DNA of 64,000 bases from Hymenobacter lucidus (GTDB lineage Bacteria > Bacteroidota > Bacteroidia > Cytophagales > Hymenobacteraceae). The stretch covers positions 868,001 through 932,000 of the forward strand of contig NZ_JAJADR010000002.1 of assembly GCF_020447265.1 (NCBI RefSeq). Reading direction: 5' to 3'. This document shows positions 23,109 to 30,648 of this stretch, in pieces. Each line of letters begins with the position of its first letter. Position 1 is the stretch's first letter. The notes beneath the pieces were generated by a model that was not told the DNA's origin, made no database searches, and worked only from the letters and a program-made list of their open reading frames with translations. The position numbers and the translations under genes were made by a program.

Positions 23109-23933
23109 ATGAAACACTCTCTGCTGCTGCTTTTACTGCTGGCACTTTGCCGGCTGGCCTTGGGACAGGCGGCGGTGCCGTATGGGCACAACCCCGCCGC
23201 CGGTAAGTTTGCCACCCTGCGCGGAGTGAAGCTCTATTATGAAACTTACGGCAGCGGGCCGCCCCTGCTCCTGCTGCACGGCAATGGCGGCAGCAGCCAG
23301 GATTTCAAGCAAACCATTCCCTACTTCGCCCGCCGCTACCGCGTGGTGGCCCTCGACAGTCGGGCCCACGGCCAGTCGGTAGATGCGGGTGACTCGCTGA
23401 GCTTCGAAATGCTGGCCGACGACTGTGCGGCCCTGCTCAGCCACCTGCGCCTCGACTCGGCTTACGTGCTGGGCTGGAGCGACGGGGGCATTACGGCCCT
23501 GCTGCTGGCCCAGCGCCACCCCGGCCGGGTAAAGCGCCTGGCTGCCACCGGGGCCAACCTCTGGCCCGACTCCACGGCCCTCGCGCCGGCCCTTTGGCAG
23601 CAGATGCGGCGCGGCTACCGCGAAGGCCGCACCCAGACCTTCACCGATGCCAGGCGCCGCAACGACTGGAAAGTGTTTCTGCTCGACTGGCGGCACCCGC
23701 ATATTCCGCTGTCGGCCCTGGCCCGCGTCAAGGCGCCGGCCTTCATCATTGCCGGCGACCGGGACGTGATTCGCGCCGAGCACACGGTGGCCATCTACCA
23801 GAATCTACCCCGCGCCTGGCTCTGGATTGTGCCCAACAGCGGCCACGCCACCCTACAGGAGCACGCCGAGGAGTTTAACCGCCAGGTAGACGCCTTTTTT
23901 CGGGCGAAGTCCGTGCCGGCTCCCGCCCGTTGA
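23109..23933 (+). CDS. Exported alpha/beta-fold hydrolase
   Basis: A 274-residue hydrolase with a Sec signal (MKHSLLLLLLLALCRLALG). The oxyanion region is LLLLHGNGGSS, the nucleophile Ser is in GWSDGG (about 123), the acid is in IIAGDRDVI (about 218) and the His is in NSGHATL (about 245), so the triad is complete. The substrate is probably an ester or other small carbonyl compound and is not predictable. It is followed 19 bp downstream by a polysaccharide deacetylase on the same strand, probably one transcript; both products are exported. Confidence 0.9.
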   Translation: MKHSLLLLLLLALCRLALGQAAVPYGHNPAAGKFATLRGVKLYYETYGSGPPLLLLHGNGGSSQDFKQTIPYFARRYRVVALDSRAHGQSVDAGDSLSFEMLADDCAALLSHLRLDSAYVLGWSDGGITALLLAQRHPGRVKRLAATGANLWPDSTALAPALWQQMRRGYREGRTQTFTDARRRNDWKVFLLDWRHPHIPLSALARVKAPAFIIAGDRDVIRAEHTVAIYQNLPRAWLWIVPNSGHATLQEHAEEFNRQVDAFFRAKSVPAPAR

Positions 23934-23952
23934 ACCCGCTAAACCGGCTGTT

Positions 23953-24759
23953 ATGAAAACCGTCTTTCTACTGGCAATTCTGCTGACGACTAGTGCCCTT
24001 GCGGCCGCCCAACCCGGCCATGCTTCGCAGCCCCGGCGTGCCATCATCTGCCTGACGTATGACGACGGGCTGCCCTCTCACCTGCGCACGGTGCTGCCCC
24101 AGCTGGATTCGGCGGGCCTGAAGGCCACGTTTTTTCTGAACGCCATTCAGGGAGCATCCACCGCTGTGGGCGAGGCCTCGCCGGCGGTGGCGGGCTGGAC
24201 GGCCGCGGCCCTGCGCGGGCACGAGCTAGCCAATCATACGCTGTTTCACGCCTGCCCGGAAAAGCTGGGCTGGCCGAAGGCACTGGCAGTGGAGAGCTAC
24301 ACCGAGGAGCGGATGCTAGCCGAAATCAGCACCCAGAATGCGCTGCTGGCCCTGCTCGACCCCCGGCGCAAAACCCGCTCCTTTGCCTTTCCCTGCAACA
24401 ACTTCCTGCTGGGCGCCACGGATTATGCCGGTCTCATCAGGCAGCGTGGCCTAGTGCGCTACGGCCGGGCGGGCGGCACCCGGGCCAGTGTCGTAACTGA
24501 CTTTTGGGGCCTCGACCCGATGAAGGTGCCAAGCTGGATGGTGGAGGAAGGCACTTCTGTGCAGGAACTGGTGGCGTTTGCCGAGCGGGTGCGACAGGCC
24601 GGCGGTCTGGGAATCTACCAGTTTCACGGCGTCGGGGCCGAGTTCTTCCGCGTTTCCGCCAGCACCCACCGGGCGTTTCTGGCGTATCTGAAAGCGCACC
24701 CCGACGCATATTGGGTAACCACCTTTTCCGAGGCCATGGATTTTGTAACAAGGAAATAA
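23953..24759 (+). CDS. Exported polysaccharide deacetylase family protein
   Basis: A 268-residue NodB-type enzyme with a Sec signal (MKTVFLLAILLTTSALAAAQ). The first metal motif is TYDDGLPSHL (catalytic Asp pair), the second is ANHTLFHAC (His-x3-His), and FAFPCNNF and YWVTTFSEAMDFV mark later family positions. It would remove acetyl or similar groups from a glycan in the periplasm. It is 19 bp after the alpha/beta hydrolase, so probably co-transcribed. A short hairpin (CCAGCCGG/CCGGCTGG) follows at 24763. Confidence 0.87.
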   Translation: MKTVFLLAILLTTSALAAAQPGHASQPRRAIICLTYDDGLPSHLRTVLPQLDSAGLKATFFLNAIQGASTAVGEASPAVAGWTAAALRGHELANHTLFHACPEKLGWPKALAVESYTEERMLAEISTQNALLALLDPRRKTRSFAFPCNNFLLGATDYAGLIRQRGLVRYGRAGGTRASVVTDFWGLDPMKVPSWMVEEGTSVQELVAFAERVRQAGGLGIYQFHGVGAEFFRVSASTHRAFLAYLKAHPDAYWVTTFSEAMDFVTRK

Positions 24760-24762
24760 GTG

Positions 24763-24791
24763 CCAGCCGGAGACTCGGTTATGCCGGCTGG
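24763..24791 (+). terminator. Hairpin after the deacetylase gene
   Basis: An 8-bp perfect stem (CCAGCCGG/CCGGCTGG) with a 13-base loop lies four bases past the stop. There is no T run, so terminator function is uncertain. Confidence 0.45.
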
Positions 24792-24870
24792 AGTGGGGGC
24801 AGCGCGGCAGACTTTTTGTAAATTCCTCGGCTATTACCCACTCCTTCCATCACCTAAAACAGCCTGCACC

Positions 24871-25308
24871 ATGAAAAAAACCTGCTTTTCAACCATGATC
24901 AACGCGCCCAAGGAGAAAGTATGGAACGTGCTCTGGGGCGACCAGACCTACGGCGCCTGGACGAGCGTATTCAGTGAAGGCTCGCGGGCCATTACCGACT
25001 GGCAGGAAGGCAGCAAAGTGGTCTTCTCTTCGGCCGATGGCGGCGGGATGTACAGCGTTATTGAGAAGAAAATACCCAACGACTTTATTTCCTTCAAGCA
25101 CCTGGGCGAGGTAAAAGACGGCCAGGAACTGCCCATTGACGAGAAAACCCAGAGCTGGTCGGGAGCTACGGAAAACTACACCCTGACTCAGGTGGGCGAA
25201 ACCACCGAGCTGTCGGTGGAAATGGACATTAGCGAAGACCACCAGCAGTATTTCAACGACACCTTTCCTAAGGCTCTGGAGAAAGTGAAAGAGCTGGCCG
25301 AAGGATAA
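24871..25308 (+). CDS. SRPBCC / AHSA1-like domain protein
   Basis: A 145-residue START-like (Bet v 1) fold protein: STMINAPKEKVWNVLWGDQTYGAWT at the start, VFSSADGGGMYSVIEKKIPN in the middle and TELSVEMDI near the end, as in activator-of-Hsp90-homology family members. Such proteins bind hydrophobic ligands; no catalytic residues can be assigned. It is cytoplasmic. The start at 24871 is the family start; an upstream in-frame extension has no homology. A terminator-like hairpin follows at 25335. Confidence 0.87.
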   Translation: MKKTCFSTMINAPKEKVWNVLWGDQTYGAWTSVFSEGSRAITDWQEGSKVVFSSADGGGMYSVIEKKIPNDFISFKHLGEVKDGQELPIDEKTQSWSGATENYTLTQVGETTELSVEMDISEDHQQYFNDTFPKALEKVKELAEG

Positions 25309-25334
25309 GCGCTGCTTTTTGCGCGGCCAAGCTA

Positions 25335-25377
25335 CCAGCGGGCTACTGCGGCGTTTGGCGTCGTTGTAGCCCGTTGG
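25335..25377 (+). terminator. Terminator-like hairpin after the SRPBCC gene
   Basis: CCAGCGGGCTAC pairs with GTAGCCCGTTGG (12 bp, one G-T pair) around a 19-base loop, followed by TTTGTG. Short direct repeats GCGGCCAA stand on each side. Confidence 0.6.
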
Positions 25378-25450
25378 TTTGTGCGGCCAAACCGATACTA
25401 TTCGGGTGCTGGAGTTGCGCGGCCCGGATACCTCTCCCATTCTGAATCCT

Positions 25451-25849
25451 ATGCCATTCCTTCTGCGGCACGCCGCTTTCCTGGCCATTCTTTCGGCCGC
25501 AACAGCCTGCGACGCCGCGCACGAGCAGGCTGACTTGGGGTATAACCTGGTCATTCTGCAGGACCCGGCGCACGACGAGCTGTCGTTGAACTACCGGATA
25601 AGTGCCGGTGGCTACCTGACGATAAAAACCGGTCTCATCCGGTGCGCGTGGGCCACGCCGGCGTATGTTCTACTGCAGAACTTCTCGGTTATTAATAGCC
25701 ACAGTAGCTTCGTGTATTATCTGCTGCCGGTGGCCAAAGCCAATCCGCAGGATGTGCAGGACGCTTTGATCGGGCCGCTGGGGAAAGATTCAGTGGCGTT
25801 CTACCTCGGCCGAAACCAGCTACACGGTGCCAAGCGCTACTGCTTTTGA
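25451..25849 (+). CDS. Hypothetical small lipoprotein
   Basis: A 132-residue protein with signal and lipobox-like TAC (Cys19 of MPFLLRHAAFLAILSAATAC). The mature part contains LGYNLVILQDPAHDELSLNY and HSSFVYYLLPVAKANPQDVQ; no family is recognised. The start at 25451 is chosen for the signal peptide. Its last 13 bases overlap the convergent DoxX gene end-to-end. Confidence 0.6.
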   Translation: MPFLLRHAAFLAILSAATACDAAHEQADLGYNLVILQDPAHDELSLNYRISAGGYLTIKTGLIRCAWATPAYVLLQNFSVINSHSSFVYYLLPVAKANPQDVQDALIGPLGKDSVAFYLGRNQLHGAKRYCF

Positions 25850-26259
25850 GGCGAAGGCAATTCTGCGGCACGGGACTGGTCGGCGGCGGCAATGAGGAGT
25901 AGGGCCACGAGCAGCAGCACGCTGTATTCCATGCCGCCCGTGCCATGCTCGCCCACGAACCAGCCGTTGGCGGCGTGAATGAGTAAGATGCCGGTGCCGA
26001 TGAGCAGAAAAAACACCAGGGCCACCCAGCGGGTGAAGATTCCCAACAGCATCAGCAGCCCGCCCCCCAGCTCCACGGCCGTAATCAGCCACACTAGGGC
26101 TACGCCCATCGGCAGCCCCTGGCTTTCGAGGAAGCCGCCGAACCGGGGCACCGTGCCGCCCACCACTCGCACTGCTGCGTGGGCCATTAACAGTCCGGCC
26201 ACCGTGACGCGCAGCAGTATCAGGCAATGCGCCAGGCGCAGAAAGGGAAAACGGCTCAT
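25837..26259 (-). CDS. DoxX family membrane protein
   Basis: A 140-residue four-helix membrane protein of the DoxX type: helices at about 9-30, 48-70, 74-94 and 110-130, with the family-like RVTVAGLLMAHAAVRVVGG, LVWLITAVELGGGLLMLLG and NGWFVGEHGTGGMEYSVLLL. DoxX proteins are inner-membrane proteins linked to quinone or thiol redox chemistry in some bacteria; the role here is not known. The start at 26259 is preferred to an in-frame start 23 codons upstream. It ends within the last codons of the convergent lipoprotein gene. Confidence 0.85.
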   Translation of the reverse strand: MSRFPFLRLAHCLILLRVTVAGLLMAHAAVRVVGGTVPRFGGFLESQGLPMGVALVWLITAVELGGGLLMLLGIFTRWVALVFFLLIGTGILLIHAANGWFVGEHGTGGMEYSVLLLVALLLIAAADQSRAAELPSPQKQ

Positions 26260-26406
26260 GGGGCGGCGGAAAAGAGTGGGCGGCAAAAATATAATTTCAA
26301 CGCTATATACCAGCGTCATTCGGGCCATTTCCCGGTTTTGGCTGTTATAGCAACTTGCGCCGGCCCGCCGCCGGCCGCAACTACCTTATAACTCTGAAAT
26401 CACAGC

Positions 26407-27474
26407 ATGGAAAACATAGCATTGGTCGTGGGCGCGAGTGGTATTATTGGCAGCAACCTGTCCCAGGAGCTGCTCAGCCACGGCTGGACTACCTACGGCT
26501 TGGCCCGCTCGCCCCGCCCGGATGTAGCCGGCCTGCGCCCGGTAGCCGCCGACCTGATGGACCCGGTCAGTCTGGCCGCCGCCCTACAGGGCCTGGCCCC
26601 CACCCACGTCTTCATCACTAGCTGGATGCGGCAAGACACAGAGGCGGAAAATATCCGGGTAAACAGCGCCATGGTGCGCAACCTGCTGGCTGCGCTGGCC
26701 CCGAAAAAGTCGGTGCAGCACGTAGCGTTGGTAACTGGCCTGAAGCACTATCTGGGTCCGTTTGAGGCCTACGTGAGCGGAGGGGTAGCGCCGCCTACGC
26801 CCCTGCGCGAGGAGCAGCCCCGCCTGGCCCTCGGCAACTTTTACTACGCCCAGGAAGACGAAGTATATGCCGCTGCGGCCCGCGACGGGTTCAGCTGGAG
26901 CATTCACCGGCCCCACACCATCATTGGCAAGGCTGTGGGCAACCTCATGAACTTGGGCACCACGCTGGCCGTGTATGCCAGCATCTGCAAAGCCACTGGC
27001 CGCCCGTTCCGTTGGCCCGGCTCAGCGGCGCAGTGGCACGGCCTTTCCGACGTAACCGATGCCCGCATCATTGCCAAGCAGCTGCACTGGGCGGCCACTA
27101 CCGAAGCGGCCCGCAACGAAGCTTTCAACATCGTCAACGGGGACGTGTTCCGCTGGAGCTGGCTCTGGCCCCGGCTGGCGGCCTGGTTTGGCGTGGAAGC
27201 GGTGGGCTTTGATGGTACCATTCACCCGCTGGAAGCCGAGCTTAGTCAGGACGCCGCCGTGTGGCGCGCCATTGCCGAGCGCCACCAGCTGGCTGAGCCC
27301 GAGCTGAGCCGCCTGGCCTCGCCCTGGCACACCGATCTGGACCTGGGCCGGCCCATTGAGGTAATGACCGACATGGCCAACAGCCGCAAGCGGGGCTTCA
27401 CGGCGTACCAGGCCACGGAAGATTCGTTTTTCGACCTGTTTGCGCAGCTGCGCGCCGACCACCTGATTCCGTAG
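26407..27474 (+). CDS. PRISE-like SDR (progesterone 5-beta-reductase/iridoid synthase family)
   Basis: A 355-residue NAD(P)-binding reductase. The N-terminal Rossmann motif is VVGASGIIGSNL. The atypical catalytic pair of the PRISE group is seen as Lys in TGLKHYLGPFEAY and Tyr in NFYYAQEDEVY, followed by WSIHRPHTIIG. These enzymes reduce activated enone double bonds, and bacterial members often act on small enones. The length matches the family. It stands 110 bp before another SDR gene on the same strand. Confidence 0.88.
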   Translation: MENIALVVGASGIIGSNLSQELLSHGWTTYGLARSPRPDVAGLRPVAADLMDPVSLAAALQGLAPTHVFITSWMRQDTEAENIRVNSAMVRNLLAALAPKKSVQHVALVTGLKHYLGPFEAYVSGGVAPPTPLREEQPRLALGNFYYAQEDEVYAAAARDGFSWSIHRPHTIIGKAVGNLMNLGTTLAVYASICKATGRPFRWPGSAAQWHGLSDVTDARIIAKQLHWAATTEAARNEAFNIVNGDVFRWSWLWPRLAAWFGVEAVGFDGTIHPLEAELSQDAAVWRAIAERHQLAEPELSRLASPWHTDLDLGRPIEVMTDMANSRKRGFTAYQATEDSFFDLFAQLRADHLIP

Positions 27475-27584
27475 CGCCAGCACCGGCGGTGTGAGGCCGT
27501 GGGACCAGGCTTTGCGCAAGCCCGACAATAACCGCCCGGCTGGGCTTTGCGTTATCATTTGCCTACCTAAATCACTATTCAATC

Positions 27585-28394
27585 ATGGCAAATCAACCCC
27601 AAACAGCCCTCATCACCGGGGCCACCAGCGGCATCGGCCGCGAGCTAGCCAACTGCTTCGCCCAGGATAAATACAACCTGATTCTGGTGGCCCGCGACCC
27701 GCAGGAGCTGACCCAGACGGCCGCTGAGCTGCAACAGCAGTACGGCGTGCAGGTAACCACCATTGCCAAAGACCTGTTTCAGCGCCAGGCCCCTTTCGAG
27801 GTGTACGACGAAATAAAGGCGAAAGGCACCCAAGTAGACGTGCTGGTAAACGATGCGGGCCAGGGCCAGTACGGCACCTTCGCCACGACCGATATCAACC
27901 GGGAGCTGGATATTATTCAGCTCAACATCGGGGCCTATGTGGTGTTTACCAAGCTGTATCTGCAGGAAATGACGGCCCGTAACGAGGGTAAAATCCTGCT
28001 CGTGGGCAGCATTGCCGGTGAGCTGCCTGGCCCGCTGCAGGCCGTGTACCACGGCACCAAGGCCTTTGTCAACTCCTTCGTCGAATCGATTCAGGAGGAA
28101 AACAAGGACAGCAAGGTCGTCATCACCAACCTGCTGCCGGGCGTAACGGATACCGACTTCTTCAACAAAGCCGATATGAACCGCGCCAAAAACATTGCCG
28201 AGGGCAGCAAAGCCTCCCCCGCCGACGTGGCCAAAGACGGTTACAAAGCCCTGCTGGCCGGGGAGCGGAAAGTCATTTCCGGCTTTATGAACAAGGTGCA
28301 GGTGACGTCCAGCAACGTGATGCCCGACGCGCTGGTGGCCGCCCAGGTCCACAAGCAGAGTGAGCCCATCGACGGCAACGAAAGCGCCCGGTAA
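27585..28394 (+). CDS. Short-chain dehydrogenase/reductase
   Basis: A 269-residue classical SDR. The NADP-binding motif is TGATSGIG at about 11-18, NDAG is at about 89-92, the catalytic Ser is in VGSIAGE and the Tyr/Lys pair is in YHGTKAF (about 154-158). The substrate is unknown. The upstream gap is 110 bp; a Rho-independent terminator closes the gene at 28408. The start MANQPQTALITG is the only sensible one. Confidence 0.93.
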   Translation: MANQPQTALITGATSGIGRELANCFAQDKYNLILVARDPQELTQTAAELQQQYGVQVTTIAKDLFQRQAPFEVYDEIKAKGTQVDVLVNDAGQGQYGTFATTDINRELDIIQLNIGAYVVFTKLYLQEMTARNEGKILLVGSIAGELPGPLQAVYHGTKAFVNSFVESIQEENKDSKVVITNLLPGVTDTDFFNKADMNRAKNIAEGSKASPADVAKDGYKALLAGERKVISGFMNKVQVTSSNVMPDALVAAQVHKQSEPIDGNESAR

Positions 28395-28407
28395 TACGAG
28401 CCAACCG

Positions 28408-28446
28408 AAAAACGTCCGGTCTGCTGAGCAGGCCGGGCGTTTTTTT
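28408..28446 (+). terminator. Terminator after the SDR gene
   Basis: AAAACG-T-CCGG pairs with CCGG-G-CGTTTT (10 paired bases, one wobble) with a 13-base loop and a T7 tail. Confidence 0.85.
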
Positions 28447-28542
28447 ATGGGCGTTTGGCGGGTCTAGCCGTAAGCAGAACAATACGGCGCGGAACTACCG
28501 CCCGTGGCGGCCCACCTCGGCCGCGCTTCCTACTTGTCTTCC

Positions 28543-29241
28543 ATGAAAAATTTCACCGTAGAACGCCTTTCCTTCGATACCCTGAGCGAGCTGCCCGGCT
28601 CCTGGACCAACCAAGATTATCTGGAGCTGCTGCGCCTGATGAGCTACGACAGTCCCGAAGCTATAGAGCCGGCCGAATTGAAGGCTATGTGCCAGATGTC
28701 GCTCACCGACCTCGAACCCGCCGAGGCCGCGCAGCTGGTGATGGGCTACCTTTTCGAAGATGAGCTTACCATTGGTCAGGCCGAAAACCTGGCTCACCAG
28801 ATGCTGACCGAGAAGTTATGGGAAGAAAACCCGCAACTAGGGCAGCACGAAGGCTTTTTCAAAGCCACCCAGCTGCTGCACGAAGCTTACAACGGCAAGT
28901 TCCCGCGCACCGAAGCCGTGCAGTTTCAGGTGCAGCTCACCGCTGAAGCGCCCGAGGACTTAGCTTTATTTGCCACGCAGCCCGAAGCCCCGCTGCTGCG
29001 CCTGTTGGCCCAAGGCATGCCCGACAACACGCTGCTCAACCGCCTTTTTGGCGACCAGCTGGCGGGCACCAGCTTCCCCGAAGCGCCCCATATCATCTGG
29101 CAGTTGCGCACCATTAAGCAGGATGCTTCTTCTATGATTTTAGAGGTCGTCAGTTCGGCCTATTGGCTCGACGACTTCAAGTATGCTGACACCTACGCGG
29201 CCACCACTCAGGCCGATACGGAGGAAGCCGAAGAAGCGTAA
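28543..29241 (+). CDS. Hypothetical acidic helical protein
   Basis: A 232-residue cytoplasmic protein, strongly acidic (Glu- and Asp-rich, tail TQADTEEAEEA) and mostly helical. It begins MKNFTVERLSFDTLSELPGS and contains SLTDLEPAEAAQLVMGYLFE. No family is recognised. A GTG in frame 13 codons earlier is a possible start, but the ATG at 28543 fits better. It is a single gene between the SDR terminator and the ACT protein. Confidence 0.65.
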   Translation: MKNFTVERLSFDTLSELPGSWTNQDYLELLRLMSYDSPEAIEPAELKAMCQMSLTDLEPAEAAQLVMGYLFEDELTIGQAENLAHQMLTEKLWEENPQLGQHEGFFKATQLLHEAYNGKFPRTEAVQFQVQLTAEAPEDLALFATQPEAPLLRLLAQGMPDNTLLNRLFGDQLAGTSFPEAPHIIWQLRTIKQDASSMILEVVSSAYWLDDFKYADTYAATTQADTEEAEEA

Positions 29242-29363
29242 TACTACTCACCGGTAACGCCCCGGGCCTTTTGCCGCACCAGCCGCTGTCTTCCCAGAAG
29301 GCAGCAGCTGGTGTCGTTCGAGGGAAACCAGTAGTGCCACTGAGCAATCAGCCCACAAGGCAC

Positions 29364-29370
29364 TACCTTG
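29364..29370 (+). promoter_or_regulatory. Possible -7 box of the ACT-domain gene
   Basis: TACCTTG lies five bases before the ATG at 29376, the third such short-leader case in the window. Confidence 0.35.
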
Positions 29371-29375
29371 CCCCT

Positions 29376-29777
29376 ATGAACGGCGAAACCAACTTGGGAG
29401 ACCTACTACGCACAATGCGCCCGGCTAGGCAGCCCGGCACCTACGTATTCTGCTCGGTAGCTTCCCTCGAAGGCTTCGATGTGGCCGACACCGTTGGGCT
29501 GTTTCGGGAGGCGGAAGGCATTACTGTCATTTTGCCCCAGGCCACGGCCGACCGGTTGCAGCTCCCCTACTCCTACGTGGCCGCCTGGCTCACGCTGACG
29601 GTGCATTCGTCGCTGGCCGCCGTAGGACTCACGGCCGCTGTAGCTCAGGCCCTTGCCAACGCCAGCATTAGCTGCAATGTGGTGGCCGCCTACTACCACG
29701 ACCATATTTTCGTGGCCGCCACTGATGCCGATGCGGCCCTGCGCGTGCTGCAGCAGGTGGCCGCCACTGCCTCCTGA
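29376..29777 (+). CDS. ACT domain-containing protein (DUF2241/ACT_3-like)
   Basis: A 133-residue protein with tandem ACT-like halves. The C-terminal ACT block is best preserved: LTLTVHSSLAAVGLTAAVAQ followed by SISCNVVAAYYHDHIFVA. ACT domains bind amino acids and usually regulate enzymes; this stand-alone form has no catalytic partner domain and the ligand is unknown. The start at 29376 is chosen because the frame upstream has no family similarity. The next 293 bp hold no gene. Confidence 0.82.
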   Translation: MNGETNLGDLLRTMRPARQPGTYVFCSVASLEGFDVADTVGLFREAEGITVILPQATADRLQLPYSYVAAWLTLTVHSSLAAVGLTAAVAQALANASISCNVVAAYYHDHIFVAATDADAALRVLQQVAATAS

Positions 29778-30070
29778 ATCTACTGCCTATCTGGCCCGCA
29801 GGTTCAGCAGCCGAATCTGGGAAGTGTCGAAATGCAGGCGGCGGATACGGTTCCAGATAAAGGAAAATCCTTGGCGGCTCGGCAAATCAGGCGTTTTTTG
29901 TCGTTTTTCTAGCTTATCTGCGGCGGCCTTAGTTTTGGCAACGCACTACTTGGCAGCCGCTGCCCAACGAAAAAAACAGCTTGGCGGCCTCGCCCACCCG
30001 GCGGTTGTCACGCGGTTGGCCAAGCTTGCTTACCTTCCCCGCCCCCAACCATTTGTCCTCTCTTGCTCTC
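29778..30070. other. Gene-free gap before the HEAGH gene
   Basis: These 293 bp have no convincing reading frame on either strand, no repeat seen elsewhere in the window and no terminator hairpin that I could find. The last third presumably carries the promoter of the gene at 30071. Confidence 0.5.
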
Positions 30071-30571
30071 GTGTTCAAGCTGTTCTCTGCCACTACTGTA
30101 CCCGCCACTCAAGTTGATCCGCTGCTGACTTTCGTGCGCGAAATTGGCCTGCAGGTGCGCGAAGCCTCACTCAAAGGCCACACTACGTTTCTGCCCGGCC
30201 TGCTTATCGACCAGGGCGTGCTGGTAATAGACCGTAAACGCCTGCTTTACCCCGGCGACATTCTGCACGAGGCCGGCCACATTGCCGTAACGGTGGCCAC
30301 CGAGCGGCATCTGCTAACGGCTAATGTTACGGAGCATCATCCCGAAAAGGAAGGCGAAGAATTGGCGGTGCTGGCCTGGTCCTACGCCGCCAGCGTGGCC
30401 CTGCAGCTACCACCGGAAGTCGTGTTTCACCCGGCCGGCTACAAAAGCCAGAGCGAGTGGCTGATTAACAATTTTCAAACCGGCCAAAACATCGGGCTGC
30501 CCCTGCTGGTCTGGATGGGCCTGACGACCCACGACACATTTCCGCGCATGACGCGGTGGCTGCGCGAGTAG
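30071..30571 (+). CDS. Hypothetical protein with HEAGH (zinc-peptidase-like) motif
   Basis: A 166-residue soluble protein starting at GTG 30071. The sequence LLYPGDILHEAGHIAVTV at about 58-73 contains H66-E67-A68-G69-H70, a full HExxH zincin motif, followed by a Glu-rich stretch (EKEGEEL, about 92-98) that could give the third zinc ligand. The size and HEAGH spelling recall small gluzincin-type peptidases, but I cannot place it in a named family. There is no signal peptide, so it would be cytoplasmic. The ATG-started alternative upstream runs through sequence without coding character. A strong terminator follows. Confidence 0.68.
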   Translation: MFKLFSATTVPATQVDPLLTFVREIGLQVREASLKGHTTFLPGLLIDQGVLVIDRKRLLYPGDILHEAGHIAVTVATERHLLTANVTEHHPEKEGEELAVLAWSYAASVALQLPPEVVFHPAGYKSQSEWLINNFQTGQNIGLPLLVWMGLTTHDTFPRMTRWLRE

Positions 30572-30595
30572 CTTCCAGGCAGGTATATAAACGAC

Positions 30596-30629
30596 AAAAG
30601 CCCGCTGCGAGGCTTCGCAGCGGGCTTTT
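30596..30629. terminator. Bidirectional terminator between the HEAGH and S41 genes
   Basis: AAAAGCCCGCTGCGA pairs perfectly with its complement (15 bp) around GGCT. The A run on the left and T run on the right suit both convergent genes. Confidence 0.9.
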
Positions 30630-30648
30630 GCTTGACAGGGGGAAGGCG

